A stretch of DNA of 64,000 nt from Chloroherpetonaceae bacterium (GCA_025055975.1 JANWWM010000025.1:1-64000); one strand, 5' to 3'. Counted from the first letter of the stretch, positions 18,121-27,713 are shown. Made by a program: numbers and translations. The notes: generated by a model from the letters alone, not told the origin.

Positions 18121-18810
18121 CTACTCCGCAACCACGTAGAAATCAAGGTTCAATTTCTTGGCGACCTCGGTCGCTTCCGACTTCGTGTCGTAGAAGGCTT
18201 CGGAGCGGACTTTGAACGCCGTTCTGCCCGAAGGGTCGGGAAGCTCCACGATGCGCGTCGCCACTTTTGAACGCAATTGCTTTTGCAACGTTTCCGCCTG
18301 CGCGCGCGAAAAGAAACTGCCGAACTGAATCGCAAAGCGAATCAGCCCCGAGCTCGCCGTCTTGCGCGGAACGGGCGTGGGCAAGATGTCGGCAAGCGTC
18401 GCGTCGCTCGGTTTCGTCTCCGTTGGCTTCGTTTCCGCTGGCTTTGGCTCGTCAGGTTTCGTCTCGCTTGGCTTGGCGTCGGCGACGACTGGCGGAGGCG
18501 ACGGAGCGACATAGCCGCCGCCGATGGCAAGATTGTATTCGCGCAAACGCGAATCGGCGAGGCGAACAAAGGGCGACGACGGATGTTTCGCAATGAGCGA
18601 TTGATACAGCCTCGCCGCAACCGCGCCGTCGATTTCCAGGAGCGCGTTCACGATGAGCCGCTCCTCGTCGTTCAACGGTTGCGAGCGCAAGGCTTCGAGC
18701 GCTTTGCGATCGCCCGCGCTTGCCGCTTGCAGAATCTCTTTGGCAAAAGGTTGCGCCAAGAGACCCGCGTTCCACGCCAAAACGAATCCGAAAAGAATCG
18801 CTCTCACCAT
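18121..18810 (-). CDS. SPOR-domain protein with KPxETKP low-complexity linker
   Basis: MVRAILFGFVLAWNAGLLAQP signal; linker KPSETKPDEPKPAETKPTETKPS; C-term FAIQFGSFFSRAQAETLQKQL...SPOR-like. Confidence 0.75.
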   Translation of the reverse strand: MVRAILFGFVLAWNAGLLAQPFAKEILQAASAGDRKALEALRSQPLNDEERLIVNALLEIDGAVAARLYQSLIAKHPSSPFVRLADSRLREYNLAIGGGYVAPSPPPVVADAKPSETKPDEPKPAETKPTETKPSDATLADILPTPVPRKTASSGLIRFAIQFGSFFSRAQAETLQKQLRSKVATRIVELPDPSGRTAFKVRSEAFYDTKSEATEVAKKLNLDFYVVAE

Positions 18811-19586
18811 TGAAGTTTCTCCTTGTTCAAGAACGCGCCGACGCCTTTTTTCAAGTCGTCGGTCGAGCGCGAAAAGGCGTTGAGCGACAGAGCGAACTCG
18901 ATGGCGTCGTCGAGGCTCATCGTTTCCGTCGCCGCCAGCAGTTTTTTCGTCAGTTCGATGGAGGTCGCGCTCACGCTCGTTAGGAGTTCCTCGATCAAGT
19001 CGCTCGTGAATTTTTCGAAGTTCGCGGAGGGAATGCTGTAATTGATCATTCCGAGCCGCAGGGCTTCGTCGGCGGAGACGATGTTGCCGCGAAGCAAAAG
19101 TTCTCGAACGCCCGCATGGCGCGTTTTGCGGAGAATCAAGACGGCGACGATGGCGGGAACGAAGCCGATGCGCGTTTCCGTGTAGCCGAAGCGAGCGGTT
19201 TCGGAATCGGCGACGACGATGTCGGCGCTCGTGGCGATGCCGCAACCGCCCGCGACCGCCACGCCTTGAACTTTGGCGAGCGTGAGTTTTTTGTTGGCGT
19301 AAATTTTTTTGAACAACCGCGCCAGCGTTTCCGAGTCGTAGAGATTTTCCATCGCGCCGTTTCGAGCGATTCTGCCGAGCATATCCAAATCAAGCCCTGA
19401 ACAAAACGCCTTGCCCGCGCCTTGCAGAACGATGAGCTTGACGGCGGGGTCTTGTTCGGCGCGCTCGAGCGCGCTGGTCAGTTCCCGAATGAGCGTCGGC
19501 GTGAGCGCGTTGCGTTTTTCGGGGCGATTGAGCGTCAAGGTGGCGACGCGATTTCGAACCTCGTAGAGAATTTCGGAGTAACTCAT
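18804..19586 (-). CDS. Enoyl-CoA hydratase/isomerase family protein
   Basis: LTLNRPEKRNALTPTLI; GAGKAFCSGLDL; KVQGVAVAGGCGIATSADIVVA. Confidence 0.9.
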   Translation of the reverse strand: MSYSEILYEVRNRVATLTLNRPEKRNALTPTLIRELTSALERAEQDPAVKLIVLQGAGKAFCSGLDLDMLGRIARNGAMENLYDSETLARLFKKIYANKKLTLAKVQGVAVAGGCGIATSADIVVADSETARFGYTETRIGFVPAIVAVLILRKTRHAGVRELLLRGNIVSADEALRLGMINYSIPSANFEKFTSDLIEELLTSVSATSIELTKKLLAATETMSLDDAIEFALSLNAFSRSTDDLKKGVGAFLNKEKLQW

Positions 19587-19784
19587 TGCGGCGATATGTT
19601 TGACGAAGTCGATATAGCGACAAGCGCGCAATTTTTCAAGGCGTTGTTCGAGCGACGTTTTCCCGATTTTTCGTATCTTCCCTTCCGTTTGCAGACGAGA
19701 CAAGCCCAATCGCGCCATTGGTTCAGCGAACCGAGCCTTGCGAGAAAAGAACCAACGATTCTTCTGAATCAAACGCGAAACTCC

Positions 19785-20882
19785 GTGAAACGCACGCCAT
19801 TATACGACCTTCACAAATCGAGAGGCGCGAAATTCATCGAGTTCGGCGGTTTTGAAATGCCGTTGCAGTATGAAGGCATCATCGCCGAGCATAAAGCCGT
19901 GCGCGAATCGGTGGGCGTGTTTGACGTCTCGCACATGGGCGAAGTGGAAATCAAAGGCGAAAACGCGCTGGCGTTTCTGCAGAAGGTTACGACCAACGAC
20001 GTCGCGCAACTCTACGACGGCAAGGCGCAATACGCGACGATGCTCTACGAAAACGATTCGCGCTATCCCGACGGCGGCGCGGTCGACGACTTCATCGTGA
20101 GCCGAATTTCCGCGACGCATTTCTTTCTCGTCGTCAACGCCAGCAACATCGAGAAAGACGTCGAGTGGCTTCGTCGCAACGCGACGGAAGGCGTGGAAAT
20201 CGTCAATCGTTCCGACGAACTGTCGTTGCTTGCCGTTCAGGGCAGAAACGCCGAAGCGACGCTGCAAAAACTCACGAGTCTCAACCTCGCCGAAATTCGT
20301 TACTACCATTTCGAGCGCGGAAAATTAGCCAACGTGGAGATGATGATTTCGCGCACGGGCTACACGGGCGAAGACGGCTTCGAGCTGTGCTTTCCAAACG
20401 AGTTCGCCGAGCAAGTCTGGAACGCCATTCTTGAAGCGGGCAAGCCCTTCCACATCAAGCCGATAGGACTTGGCGCGCGCGACACGCTCCGTCTCGAGAT
20501 GGGCTACGCGCTCTATGGACACGAACTCGATGAAACCACCAATCCGATAGAGGCAGGGTTGGGTTGGGTCGTCAAGTTCGGCAAGGGCGATTTCAACGGC
20601 AAACAAGCGTGCCTGAACGCCAAAGAAAAGCCGCGAAAAAAATTGATTGGGTTCGTTCTCAAAGGCAAATCCGTCGCTCGACAAGGCTACGAGATAGCCA
20701 ACAAGAACGGCGAGACGATTGGGCAAGTGCGTAGCGGCACGCTCTCGCCAACGCTGGAAAAGCCCATTGGCACGGGTTTTGTTCGACCCGAATGCGCGAC
20801 GGTGGGCGACCACGTCTTCGTCAAAATTCGCGGCGAATTGTGCGAAGCCGAAATCGTCAAACCGCCGTTTTTGAAAAAATAA
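19785..20882 (+). CDS. gcvT: Glycine cleavage system T protein (aminomethyltransferase)
   Basis: GTG start VKRTPLYDLHKSRGAKFIEFGGFEMPLQYEGI; GVFDVSHMGE; SRTGYTGEDGFELC; GARDTLRLEMGYALYGHELDE. Confidence 0.95.
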   Translation: MKRTPLYDLHKSRGAKFIEFGGFEMPLQYEGIIAEHKAVRESVGVFDVSHMGEVEIKGENALAFLQKVTTNDVAQLYDGKAQYATMLYENDSRYPDGGAVDDFIVSRISATHFFLVVNASNIEKDVEWLRRNATEGVEIVNRSDELSLLAVQGRNAEATLQKLTSLNLAEIRYYHFERGKLANVEMMISRTGYTGEDGFELCFPNEFAEQVWNAILEAGKPFHIKPIGLGARDTLRLEMGYALYGHELDETTNPIEAGLGWVVKFGKGDFNGKQACLNAKEKPRKKLIGFVLKGKSVARQGYEIANKNGETIGQVRSGTLSPTLEKPIGTGFVRPECATVGDHVFVKIRGELCEAEIVKPPFLKK

Positions 20883-20918
20883 CCGGTCCCAAACGCGATA
20901 GAAACCGTTCCCAACCAG

Positions 20919-21686
20919 ATGAAAGTCGACGTTTTTTTTACCCCTGCTGGCATTGAAGAAACGGCGTTCAACGATAAAATCGTCGTCGTCATCGACGTGC
21001 TTCGAGCAAGCACGACGATGATTACCGCGCTTGAAAACGGCGCAAAGGAGATCATTCCCGTCGTTGAAGTCGAAGACGCTTTGAAGGTCGCATCGAGTTT
21101 GTTTAACGAGCGTCCGATTCTTTCGGGCGAGCGACACGGAAAGGTGATTCAAGGGTTCGACTTGGGCAATTCCCCCGATGAATTCGCCGCGTCGGTCGTG
21201 AGCGACAAGTCTCTCGTCTTTTGCACCACCAACGGCACGAAAGCCATTCTCAAAGCCAAATCCGCCAAAATCCTCGCGCTCTGCGCGTTTCTGAACGTCT
21301 CCGTCGTCAAGGAGTTCGTGTTGAGAACCGAAAATCTCGAATACAATCTCGTCATTCTTTGCGCGGGCAAAGAAAACCGCTTTTCGCTCGAAGACGCCAT
21401 CTGCGCGGGCTTGCTCGTCGATAAGCTGCTCGCCGACAAGAGAGGACAATCCATCGCGCTATCCGACAGCGCGACGGCGGCACGCATTCTCTACGAAAAG
21501 TTCAGGGGCAACGAACTTGCCGCCCTGCGCGAAAGCGAACACGGGCGATACCTCGCCTCGCTCGGCTTCGCAAAAGACATCGAAGCCGCCGCCCGAATCG
21601 ATGTCTCGCAAGCCCTGCCGATAATGGAAGATTCCATCATACGCCTGCAAAAAGTCGAGAAACGAAAATTCAAGCGCGTCGACTAA
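20919..21686 (+). CDS. comB: 2-phosphosulfolactate phosphatase family (ComB)
   Basis: VVVIDVLRASTTMITALENGA; LSGERHGKVIQGFDLGNSP; TTNGTKAI; LCAGKENRFSLEDAICAG. Confidence 0.88.
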   Translation: MKVDVFFTPAGIEETAFNDKIVVVIDVLRASTTMITALENGAKEIIPVVEVEDALKVASSLFNERPILSGERHGKVIQGFDLGNSPDEFAASVVSDKSLVFCTTNGTKAILKAKSAKILALCAFLNVSVVKEFVLRTENLEYNLVILCAGKENRFSLEDAICAGLLVDKLLADKRGQSIALSDSATAARILYEKFRGNELAALRESEHGRYLASLGFAKDIEAAARIDVSQALPIMEDSIIRLQKVEKRKFKRVD

Positions 21687-22088
21687 ATGACCAAAGACGA
21701 ACTCCTCGCCGAACTTCAAAAGAAAATCGACGGACTCTACTTTCCGAGCGAATCGGACTTTCCGTTTGAAATCATCGTTTGGGAAAATTTCGCCAACGAT
21801 ATGTTCAACGCGGAAAAGTGGCTCGAACGCGAGGGACTTGCGACCAACGCGCCTCTCGAGAACGCGACGATTGAATATCTCTTCCGAAATCTCGCCGTCG
21901 AGCAAGAATGGCACGACGACGTTCAACGCGAACAGGTCGCGCGGTTCAAAGCGCTTCAAGATTTTCTGCAAGCGAACCTTTCCGACCTGACGGTTTATCG
22001 CGTCGGAAAAATCAACGTGACGATTTTCATCATCGGAAAATTCGGCAACGACGTCGTCGGTTTGAAGACCGAAGCCGTCGAGACTTGA
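21687..22088 (+). CDS. Nuclease A inhibitor (NuiA)-like protein
   Basis: ELQKKIDGLYFPSESDFPFEIIVWE ... LQDFLQANLSDLTVYRVGKINVTIFIIGKF..VGLKTEAVET; resembles the NuiA fold/sequence from recall. Confidence 0.75.
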   Translation: MTKDELLAELQKKIDGLYFPSESDFPFEIIVWENFANDMFNAEKWLEREGLATNAPLENATIEYLFRNLAVEQEWHDDVQREQVARFKALQDFLQANLSDLTVYRVGKINVTIFIIGKFGNDVVGLKTEAVET

Positions 22089-22102
22089 ATCGAGACGTGG
22101 AG

Positions 22103-22735
22103 ATGACATTTGAGCGCGCGCGGTGGCGCGAATGCGAGCGAATCGCAGGCGTTGATGAAGTCGGACGCGGATGTTTGGCGGGCGCGGTCGTCGCCGCCGC
22201 CGTCGTCTTTCCAAAACACTTTGAGCCTCATGGCGTCTTGAAGCGAGTCGACGACTCCAAAAGCCTCGCGCCCGACTTGCGCGAAACGCTCGCCGAAGCC
22301 ATCAAAGCCAACGCGTTGAGCTACGCCATCGCCGAAGTTCCGCCAAGCGAAATCGACGAACTCAACATCTTCAACGCCACGATGAAGGCGATGAACCTTG
22401 CGATTGAACGCCTTTCGCCCGCGCCCGATTTGCTCTTGATTGACGGCAATCGTTTCAGGTCCGCGCTTCCCATCGCGTTCGAAACCATCGTCAAAGGCGA
22501 TTCAAAGGTTTTTTCCATCGCGGCGGCTTCGATTCTCGCCAAAGTTCGCCGCGACGAACTGATGCGCTCGGTCGATAGTCTGTATCCGCAATACGGCTTT
22601 GCGCGCCATGTGGGCTATCCGACGCGCGAACACATCGAAGCCATCAGGCGTTACGGGCGTTGCGCCATTCACCGCCGCAGTTTCAAACTCAGAGAGTTGG
22701 GCGAAAAGCAAAAACCGCGCGAGGAATTTTTTTGA
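22103..22735 (+). CDS. rnhB: Ribonuclease HII
   Basis: IAGVDEVGRGCLAGAVVAAAVV; DDSKSL; LLIDGNRF; SIAAASILAKVRRDELM. Confidence 0.95.
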   Translation: MTFERARWRECERIAGVDEVGRGCLAGAVVAAAVVFPKHFEPHGVLKRVDDSKSLAPDLRETLAEAIKANALSYAIAEVPPSEIDELNIFNATMKAMNLAIERLSPAPDLLLIDGNRFRSALPIAFETIVKGDSKVFSIAAASILAKVRRDELMRSVDSLYPQYGFARHVGYPTREHIEAIRRYGRCAIHRRSFKLRELGEKQKPREEFF

Positions 22736-22826
22736 GAGTTTGAACATTTAAGTTGCGCCAACGGGCAAAGCGGCGCGATTTATTGGCGCGACAAACTTGT
22801 CTCATCAACCAACAAAGGAGCAAACG

Positions 22827-25349
22827 ATGAAATCGCTCGCCAAACTTTTTCTGCTTCTCGTTTTCCTGCCCGGCGTTGCGACGGCTCAAGACGCCATCGG
22901 CGAAACGGAATATGTCGAGTTCATTCGGTTCATTGACGAAAATGGGAATTCGACCTGTCGCCAATTTTCGCGCTCGGCGGAAGAGATGAGGGCGTTGGAA
23001 GAAGCCAAAGCCAAGCTTGGAATGGTCGTTCTGCCCAACACGATTGGACGAAGGGCGCAAGGACAAGGACTCGACATCGTCTTGCGCGCCACGCCGCAGA
23101 TGTTGCAATTCCCTGCCGCCGTAACGGCGTTTGAAGTCGCCGCGCAACGCTTCGAGAACTTCATCGCCAATCCCATCACCGTCGTGATGGACGTCGATTA
23201 TGGACCAACGCGCTTTGGTCAGCCATATGGACCAGGGGTTCTGGGTTCGACGAGCGCGGCGATAGTGTCGCTATCGGGCTACGCGGTGCGTCGTTTCGCC
23301 GATTCGCTCAAAGCGCGCGCGCCGGGCTATGGCGCCATCTACGACGCGATTCCGCAACCCGTGCCCAACACGGCGGGCGCGGCAAATCCGCTTCCGTCGG
23401 GCACCACGCCAAACCTTCAAGCGCTTGGCATTCTCAACGCGAATGGAAATCAGTTGAGCGCGGTTCCGAGCATTGGCTTCAACTCCAACTTTCCGTTTGA
23501 CCTCGACCCGACAAATGGCATTTCGGCGGGGCAGACCGACTTCGACGCGGTCGCCGTTCACGAGATTGGGCACGCTTTGGGGTTTGTGTCCGTCATTGGC
23601 GGCAACACGAACTTTTTGCGCACGTGGGATTTCTTCCGCTTCCGTCCGGGCGCGGTAACGAACCTGCAAACCTTCGCCACGGCAACGCGCGTCAACACCC
23701 CCGGACCAAGTCCAAACGGGGGCGACCAAGTCTTTTGGGACGGCGAGCGCGAATGGGAGGTCTCGACGGCGCGCGGCGACCGCACGGGCGGCGACGGACA
23801 ACAAGCGTCGCATTGGCGCGACGACGCGCAGCGCCTCCACGTGCCGTTGCCTGAACGAAAAATCGGCATTATGGATCCCAACCTCGCCGCAGGCGTGCGC
23901 GATACGCTCAAATTCGCCGATTGGAAAGCGCTCGGCATAATGGGCTGGCAAGTAACCAAAGTCGAGGAGGTCAAGAACGTTCGCCTCTCGAGCGATTTTC
24001 AAACGCCAACGTCCGTGGCGTTGCAATGGACAAATCCCTCGCTTACCGTTGGCGGCGGCGCGATTGGCAACCTTGAAATCCTCGTCTTCCGCAATGGACA
24101 ACTCATCAGAGCGTTCTCCAACGCGCAACCGGGCGCGACGCTCTCGCTTCTCGACACGGGATTGACGCAGTATTCGACCCAAACCTACCTCATCTACGCG
24201 CATAATCCCGGCGTTGAAGATTCAGGCTTTCCCGTTGCGAGAACGGTTACCGTTGGCGGTTCGCCGCGTCCTGCCGAAGCGACGGATTTTTCGGCGCGAA
24301 GCAACGGAAGCACGGCGGTTCTGCGAATCACCGCGCCTACGCGACACGACGACGGCACGATTCTGCACAACCTTAGCGCGATGCTCCTCTATCGCAACGC
24401 GCCGCAGCCGAGCAATCTTTTCCTTTCCGTTCCGCTTTCGCCAACCGATACGGGCAGAACATTCGTCGTTGCCGATACGCCGCCGCGCCGCGCCGTTCCG
24501 AACTACGCCTACAACGTCGTGTTCGTTGGCTCTGCGCCGCCAAATGTGAACGGCGAAGGTCCAGCGCGCTCCTCGCCAACCGTGCGCGCGGGCGTGGTGC
24601 AAAACGCCAACTACTTCGAAACCTTCGAGACCAGTCGTCAAAGCGTGATTGAAGATTTCGCTTGGGATAGCACCAACGCGCTCGCCTATCAAGGCTCGTG
24701 GTCGTTTGCCGCGTTGAACTACGGCGCGAACCTCAACGCTTCCGCTTACATTCCGCAAACGCGATTGCTCACGAATGGCGAACTGCGCTTTTGGACGATT
24801 TGCCGCGCGGGCGTTGGCGACACGGGCTTCGTCGAAATCTCACGAAACCGCGGCGCGACGTGGTCGCCCGTTCTTTCGCTCACGCGCAACTCCCGTCCCG
24901 AATGGGCAAACGGACAAAACGTGTGGTTCGAGCAAAGCGTCTCGCTCTCGGCGTTTAACTTGGACACGGTCGTCGCTCGCTTCCGACTGCAAAGCGGGCA
25001 AAACGGCGGCGGATTCGGCTGGCTCATCGACAACGTCGCCCTGACGCAAGGAACGCTCTCCGCAAACGACCGCGCCAACAAACCCTTTGAGTTCGCGCTC
25101 GAACAAAACTATCCCAATCCGTTCAACCCCGCGACGACGATTCAGTATGAACTGGGGGAAACGAGCGACGTCAAACTGCGCGTCTTCGACGTCTTGGGGC
25201 GCGACATAGCGACGCTCATCGATGCGCGTCAGAGCGCGGGTCGCTACCGAGTCGAGTTCAACGCGAGCGCGCTTTCGAGCGGCGTTTATTTCTATCGCCT
25301 CGAAACGCCGTCGTTCTCGCAAACGCGCAAGATGGTCTTGGCGAAGTGA
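22827..25349 (+). CDS. Secreted zinc metalloprotease-like protein with T9SS C-terminal domain
   Basis: SD AAAGGAG then MKSLAKLFLLLVFLPGVATAQ; VHEIGHALGF zinc motif with downstream GIMDPN; C-term FALEQNYPNPFNPATTIQYEL...SSGVYFYRLETPSFSQTRKMVLAK. Confidence 0.87.
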   Translation: MKSLAKLFLLLVFLPGVATAQDAIGETEYVEFIRFIDENGNSTCRQFSRSAEEMRALEEAKAKLGMVVLPNTIGRRAQGQGLDIVLRATPQMLQFPAAVTAFEVAAQRFENFIANPITVVMDVDYGPTRFGQPYGPGVLGSTSAAIVSLSGYAVRRFADSLKARAPGYGAIYDAIPQPVPNTAGAANPLPSGTTPNLQALGILNANGNQLSAVPSIGFNSNFPFDLDPTNGISAGQTDFDAVAVHEIGHALGFVSVIGGNTNFLRTWDFFRFRPGAVTNLQTFATATRVNTPGPSPNGGDQVFWDGEREWEVSTARGDRTGGDGQQASHWRDDAQRLHVPLPERKIGIMDPNLAAGVRDTLKFADWKALGIMGWQVTKVEEVKNVRLSSDFQTPTSVALQWTNPSLTVGGGAIGNLEILVFRNGQLIRAFSNAQPGATLSLLDTGLTQYSTQTYLIYAHNPGVEDSGFPVARTVTVGGSPRPAEATDFSARSNGSTAVLRITAPTRHDDGTILHNLSAMLLYRNAPQPSNLFLSVPLSPTDTGRTFVVADTPPRRAVPNYAYNVVFVGSAPPNVNGEGPARSSPTVRAGVVQNANYFETFETSRQSVIEDFAWDSTNALAYQGSWSFAALNYGANLNASAYIPQTRLLTNGELRFWTICRAGVGDTGFVEISRNRGATWSPVLSLTRNSRPEWANGQNVWFEQSVSLSAFNLDTVVARFRLQSGQNGGGFGWLIDNVALTQGTLSANDRANKPFEFALEQNYPNPFNPATTIQYELGETSDVKLRVFDVLGRDIATLIDARQSAGRYRVEFNASALSSGVYFYRLETPSFSQTRKMVLAK

Positions 25350-25428
25350 GCGCAAAGGCGACGCGCCCGTCATCTGAACGGAACGACGAATGACGAGAGC
25401 GATGAACTGGCGCGATTGATTCGAAACA

Positions 25429-25458
25429 AAAACGGACGCTCGTTGAAGCGTCCGTTTT
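25429..25458. terminator. Bidirectional intrinsic terminator between convergent genes
   Basis: AAAACGGACGCT-CGTTGA-AGCGTCCGTTTT, 12-bp perfect stem. Confidence 0.87.
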
Positions 25459-25477
25459 CGCTATGAGCGTTTCCGCG

Positions 25478-25798
25478 TTACCGCGCAAAGAAGGGCTTGT
25501 CGTAAAGTTCAAGCCGTTTTTCGGGCGTGAAGCGGAAATCGAGAATGTCGCCTTCGGGGCGAACCTCGATGAGCGCGCCTGACGGGCAAGCGTCGGCATC
25601 GAAGCAAAGTTGGCAAGAAATGCAGGCTTTTTGGTCGATGTAGTATCGAAAGCCGCCTTCTTGCACGTCGCCGTAAAGTTTCACGCCAATCGCGTTAACT
25701 TTGGGCGGGCACTGGTCCAAACAGAATCCGCACGCGATGCACAAGTTCTCGATGATGTCATACTTGTTCTTCGCGCGCTTCTTCACGGCTGCTGCCAT
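25478..25798 (-). CDS. pscB: PscB-like photosynthetic reaction centre iron-sulfur protein (2[4Fe-4S] ferredoxin domain), short N-terminus
   Basis: YDIIENLCIACGFCLDQCPPKVNAIGVKLYGDVQEGGFRYYIDQKACISCQLCFDADACPSGALIEV...GDILDFRFTP: strongly resembles the C-terminal ferredoxin domain of Chlorobium PscB from recall. Confidence 0.75.
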   Translation of the reverse strand: MAAAVKKRAKNKYDIIENLCIACGFCLDQCPPKVNAIGVKLYGDVQEGGFRYYIDQKACISCQLCFDADACPSGALIEVRPEGDILDFRFTPEKRLELYDKPFFAR

Positions 25799-25844
25799 AG
25801 CAGTGTCCTCCGTTCTGGTTAGCGGTTGTTGAAATTTTCCAATA

Positions 25845-25852
25845 GGAATATA
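25845..25852 (-). promoter_or_regulatory. Candidate promoter element TATATTCC upstream of the pscB-like gene
   Basis: Same TAnnTT(C/T) motif as other genes here; 46 nt upstream of the start. Confidence 0.3.
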
Positions 25853-25937
25853 ATCGCTTCGCAAATCGTTCCGAAACGCGCCTTGGGGGAAGCGTTGGCG
25901 GGGGAAGCCGTTATAGCCGATTGAAATCGAAGCGTCA

Positions 25938-27329
25938 ATGAGCGTCGTTCAACAAGAACCCATCGCCGCCATTGCGACGGCGGTCGGCGAAAGCGCCATC
26001 GCCATCGTGCGAATGAGCGGCGCGGGCGTTTTGAACATCGCCGACAAGGTGTTTCGCAAAGCGGGCAAAAAGCCGTTCTCGTTTTTGAACGCGCCGTCGC
26101 ACACGGCGCACTACGGCTATGTCGTGGATTCTCGCGGAGAATGGGTCGACGAAGCGATGGCGATCGTGTATCGCTCCCCGCGCAGTTTCACGATGGAAGA
26201 CGTGGTCGAGTTCAATTGCCACGGCGGCGTCGTCGCAACGCAGACCGTCTTGGAAACCTTGCTCGACGCGGGCTGCCGCTTGGCGCAGGCGGGCGAATTC
26301 ACGCGCCGCGCCTTTCTCAACGGACGAATCGACCTCGTGCAAGCCGAAGCCATCGGCGAGATGATTCACGCCAAAACCCACGCCGCCTATCGCGCCGCGC
26401 TCGCGCATCTCAAAGGCGACCTTTCCAAAAAACTTTCCGCCCTGCGCGACGACCTGCTCAACGCTTGCGCAATGCTCGAACTGGAGCTCGATTTCAGCGA
26501 AGAAGACGTTGAGTTCCAAAGCCGAGACGAACTCCGCGCCAAAATGCGCGAACTCAAATCGAACCTCATCGAGCTTGCCGATTCGTTCAAACTCGGCAAA
26601 CTCGTCCAAGAAGGCGCCAAAACCGCCATCGTCGGCAAACCCAACGCGGGCAAATCCACGTTGCTCAACGCGCTCTTGGGCAAAGAACGCGCCATCGTGA
26701 GCGACGTCGCGGGCACGACGCGCGATTACATCGAGGAAAGTTTCGCTATCGATGGCGTTTTGTTCAAACTCATCGACACGGCGGGACTGCGCCCCACGCT
26801 CGACCAAATCGAGAGCGAAGGCATACGGCGCAGTTACGAAAAAATCGAAGAAGCCGATTTGATTCTCTACCTCGTCGATGCCTCAACGCCCGTCGATGCC
26901 GATGAAATCAACGCAATCCGAGCGCTCAAAGAACGCAATCCCGACGCGAAGTTTCTGCTCGCGCTGAACAAAATCGACAAGGGCGTTAAGGCGGAGTTGA
27001 GCCTTGCCGACATCGAGACGGTCAAAATCTCCGCCCTCGCGCGAGAAGGCATCGCGGACTTGAAGCGAAAAATGAAAGCCCTGGCGTTAGGCGCGGCGAC
27101 GCTCTCGGAAGGAAGCCTGATGCTCACGAGCTTGCGTCATTACGAGGCGATTCGCAACGCCTTGCAAAGCCTGGAACAAGCCGAAACGCAACTGCGCCTC
27201 AACGCGCCAACGGAACTCATCGCCTTCGACCTGCGCGACGCTCTCAACCACATCGGCGCGATTACGGGACAGGTTACGACCGACGACGTGCTCAACCTCA
27301 TCTTCTCGCGCTTTTGCATCGGCAAATAG
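25938..27329 (+). CDS. mnmE: tRNA uridine-5-carboxymethylaminomethyl modification GTPase
   Basis: IAAIATAVGESAIAIVRMSG; GKPNAGKSTLLNALLG; DVAGTTRD; C-terminal FCIGK. Confidence 0.96.
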   Translation: MSVVQQEPIAAIATAVGESAIAIVRMSGAGVLNIADKVFRKAGKKPFSFLNAPSHTAHYGYVVDSRGEWVDEAMAIVYRSPRSFTMEDVVEFNCHGGVVATQTVLETLLDAGCRLAQAGEFTRRAFLNGRIDLVQAEAIGEMIHAKTHAAYRAALAHLKGDLSKKLSALRDDLLNACAMLELELDFSEEDVEFQSRDELRAKMRELKSNLIELADSFKLGKLVQEGAKTAIVGKPNAGKSTLLNALLGKERAIVSDVAGTTRDYIEESFAIDGVLFKLIDTAGLRPTLDQIESEGIRRSYEKIEEADLILYLVDASTPVDADEINAIRALKERNPDAKFLLALNKIDKGVKAELSLADIETVKISALAREGIADLKRKMKALALGAATLSEGSLMLTSLRHYEAIRNALQSLEQAETQLRLNAPTELIAFDLRDALNHIGAITGQVTTDDVLNLIFSRFCIGK

Positions 27330-27398
27330 GAACTTCCGCCGTTCAAACGGCGTCGCAGACATTAAGCGATCTATGTCGTAAATTGCGTTTCGCCCCCG

Positions 27399-27713
27399 AT
27401 GAACGAACCAAAACGAAACGCGATGCCAATCGACCACGCGCTTGAACTGCGAACCATCGCCGAAGTCCTGCTCGAAAAACGCGAAAGTTTAGCCTCGAAA
27501 CTGCGCGACGACACCGCAACCGAAGCCGACAAAGCGAACCTCGATTTCGCCAACGAAGTCGTCGCCCTTGCGCGAAACCGCGTCGCCGTTCTTCAAAACG
27601 AACTTGCGCGCCAAGAGGGCAAGGACGTATGGGTCGAGCGCACGTCGGAATCGCATTATCCGCACATTCGCTTGCACGGCGGCGCGCGCGACGACGACCC
27701 GCCAACGCCGTGA
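27399..27713 (+). CDS. Hypothetical protein
   Basis: Compact ORF between same-strand genes; no recognised motif. Confidence 0.5.
   Translation: MNEPKRNAMPIDHALELRTIAEVLLEKRESLASKLRDDTATEADKANLDFANEVVALARNRVAVLQNELARQEGKDVWVERTSESHYPHIRLHGGARDDDPPTP

Noticed and set aside
16887-18215. 442-aa plus-strand ORF
   Set aside because: Antisense to the sigma54 activator, which has all diagnostic motifs.
18410-18480. Possible CRISPR-like repeats
   Set aside because: In-frame KPxETKP coding repeats without spacers.
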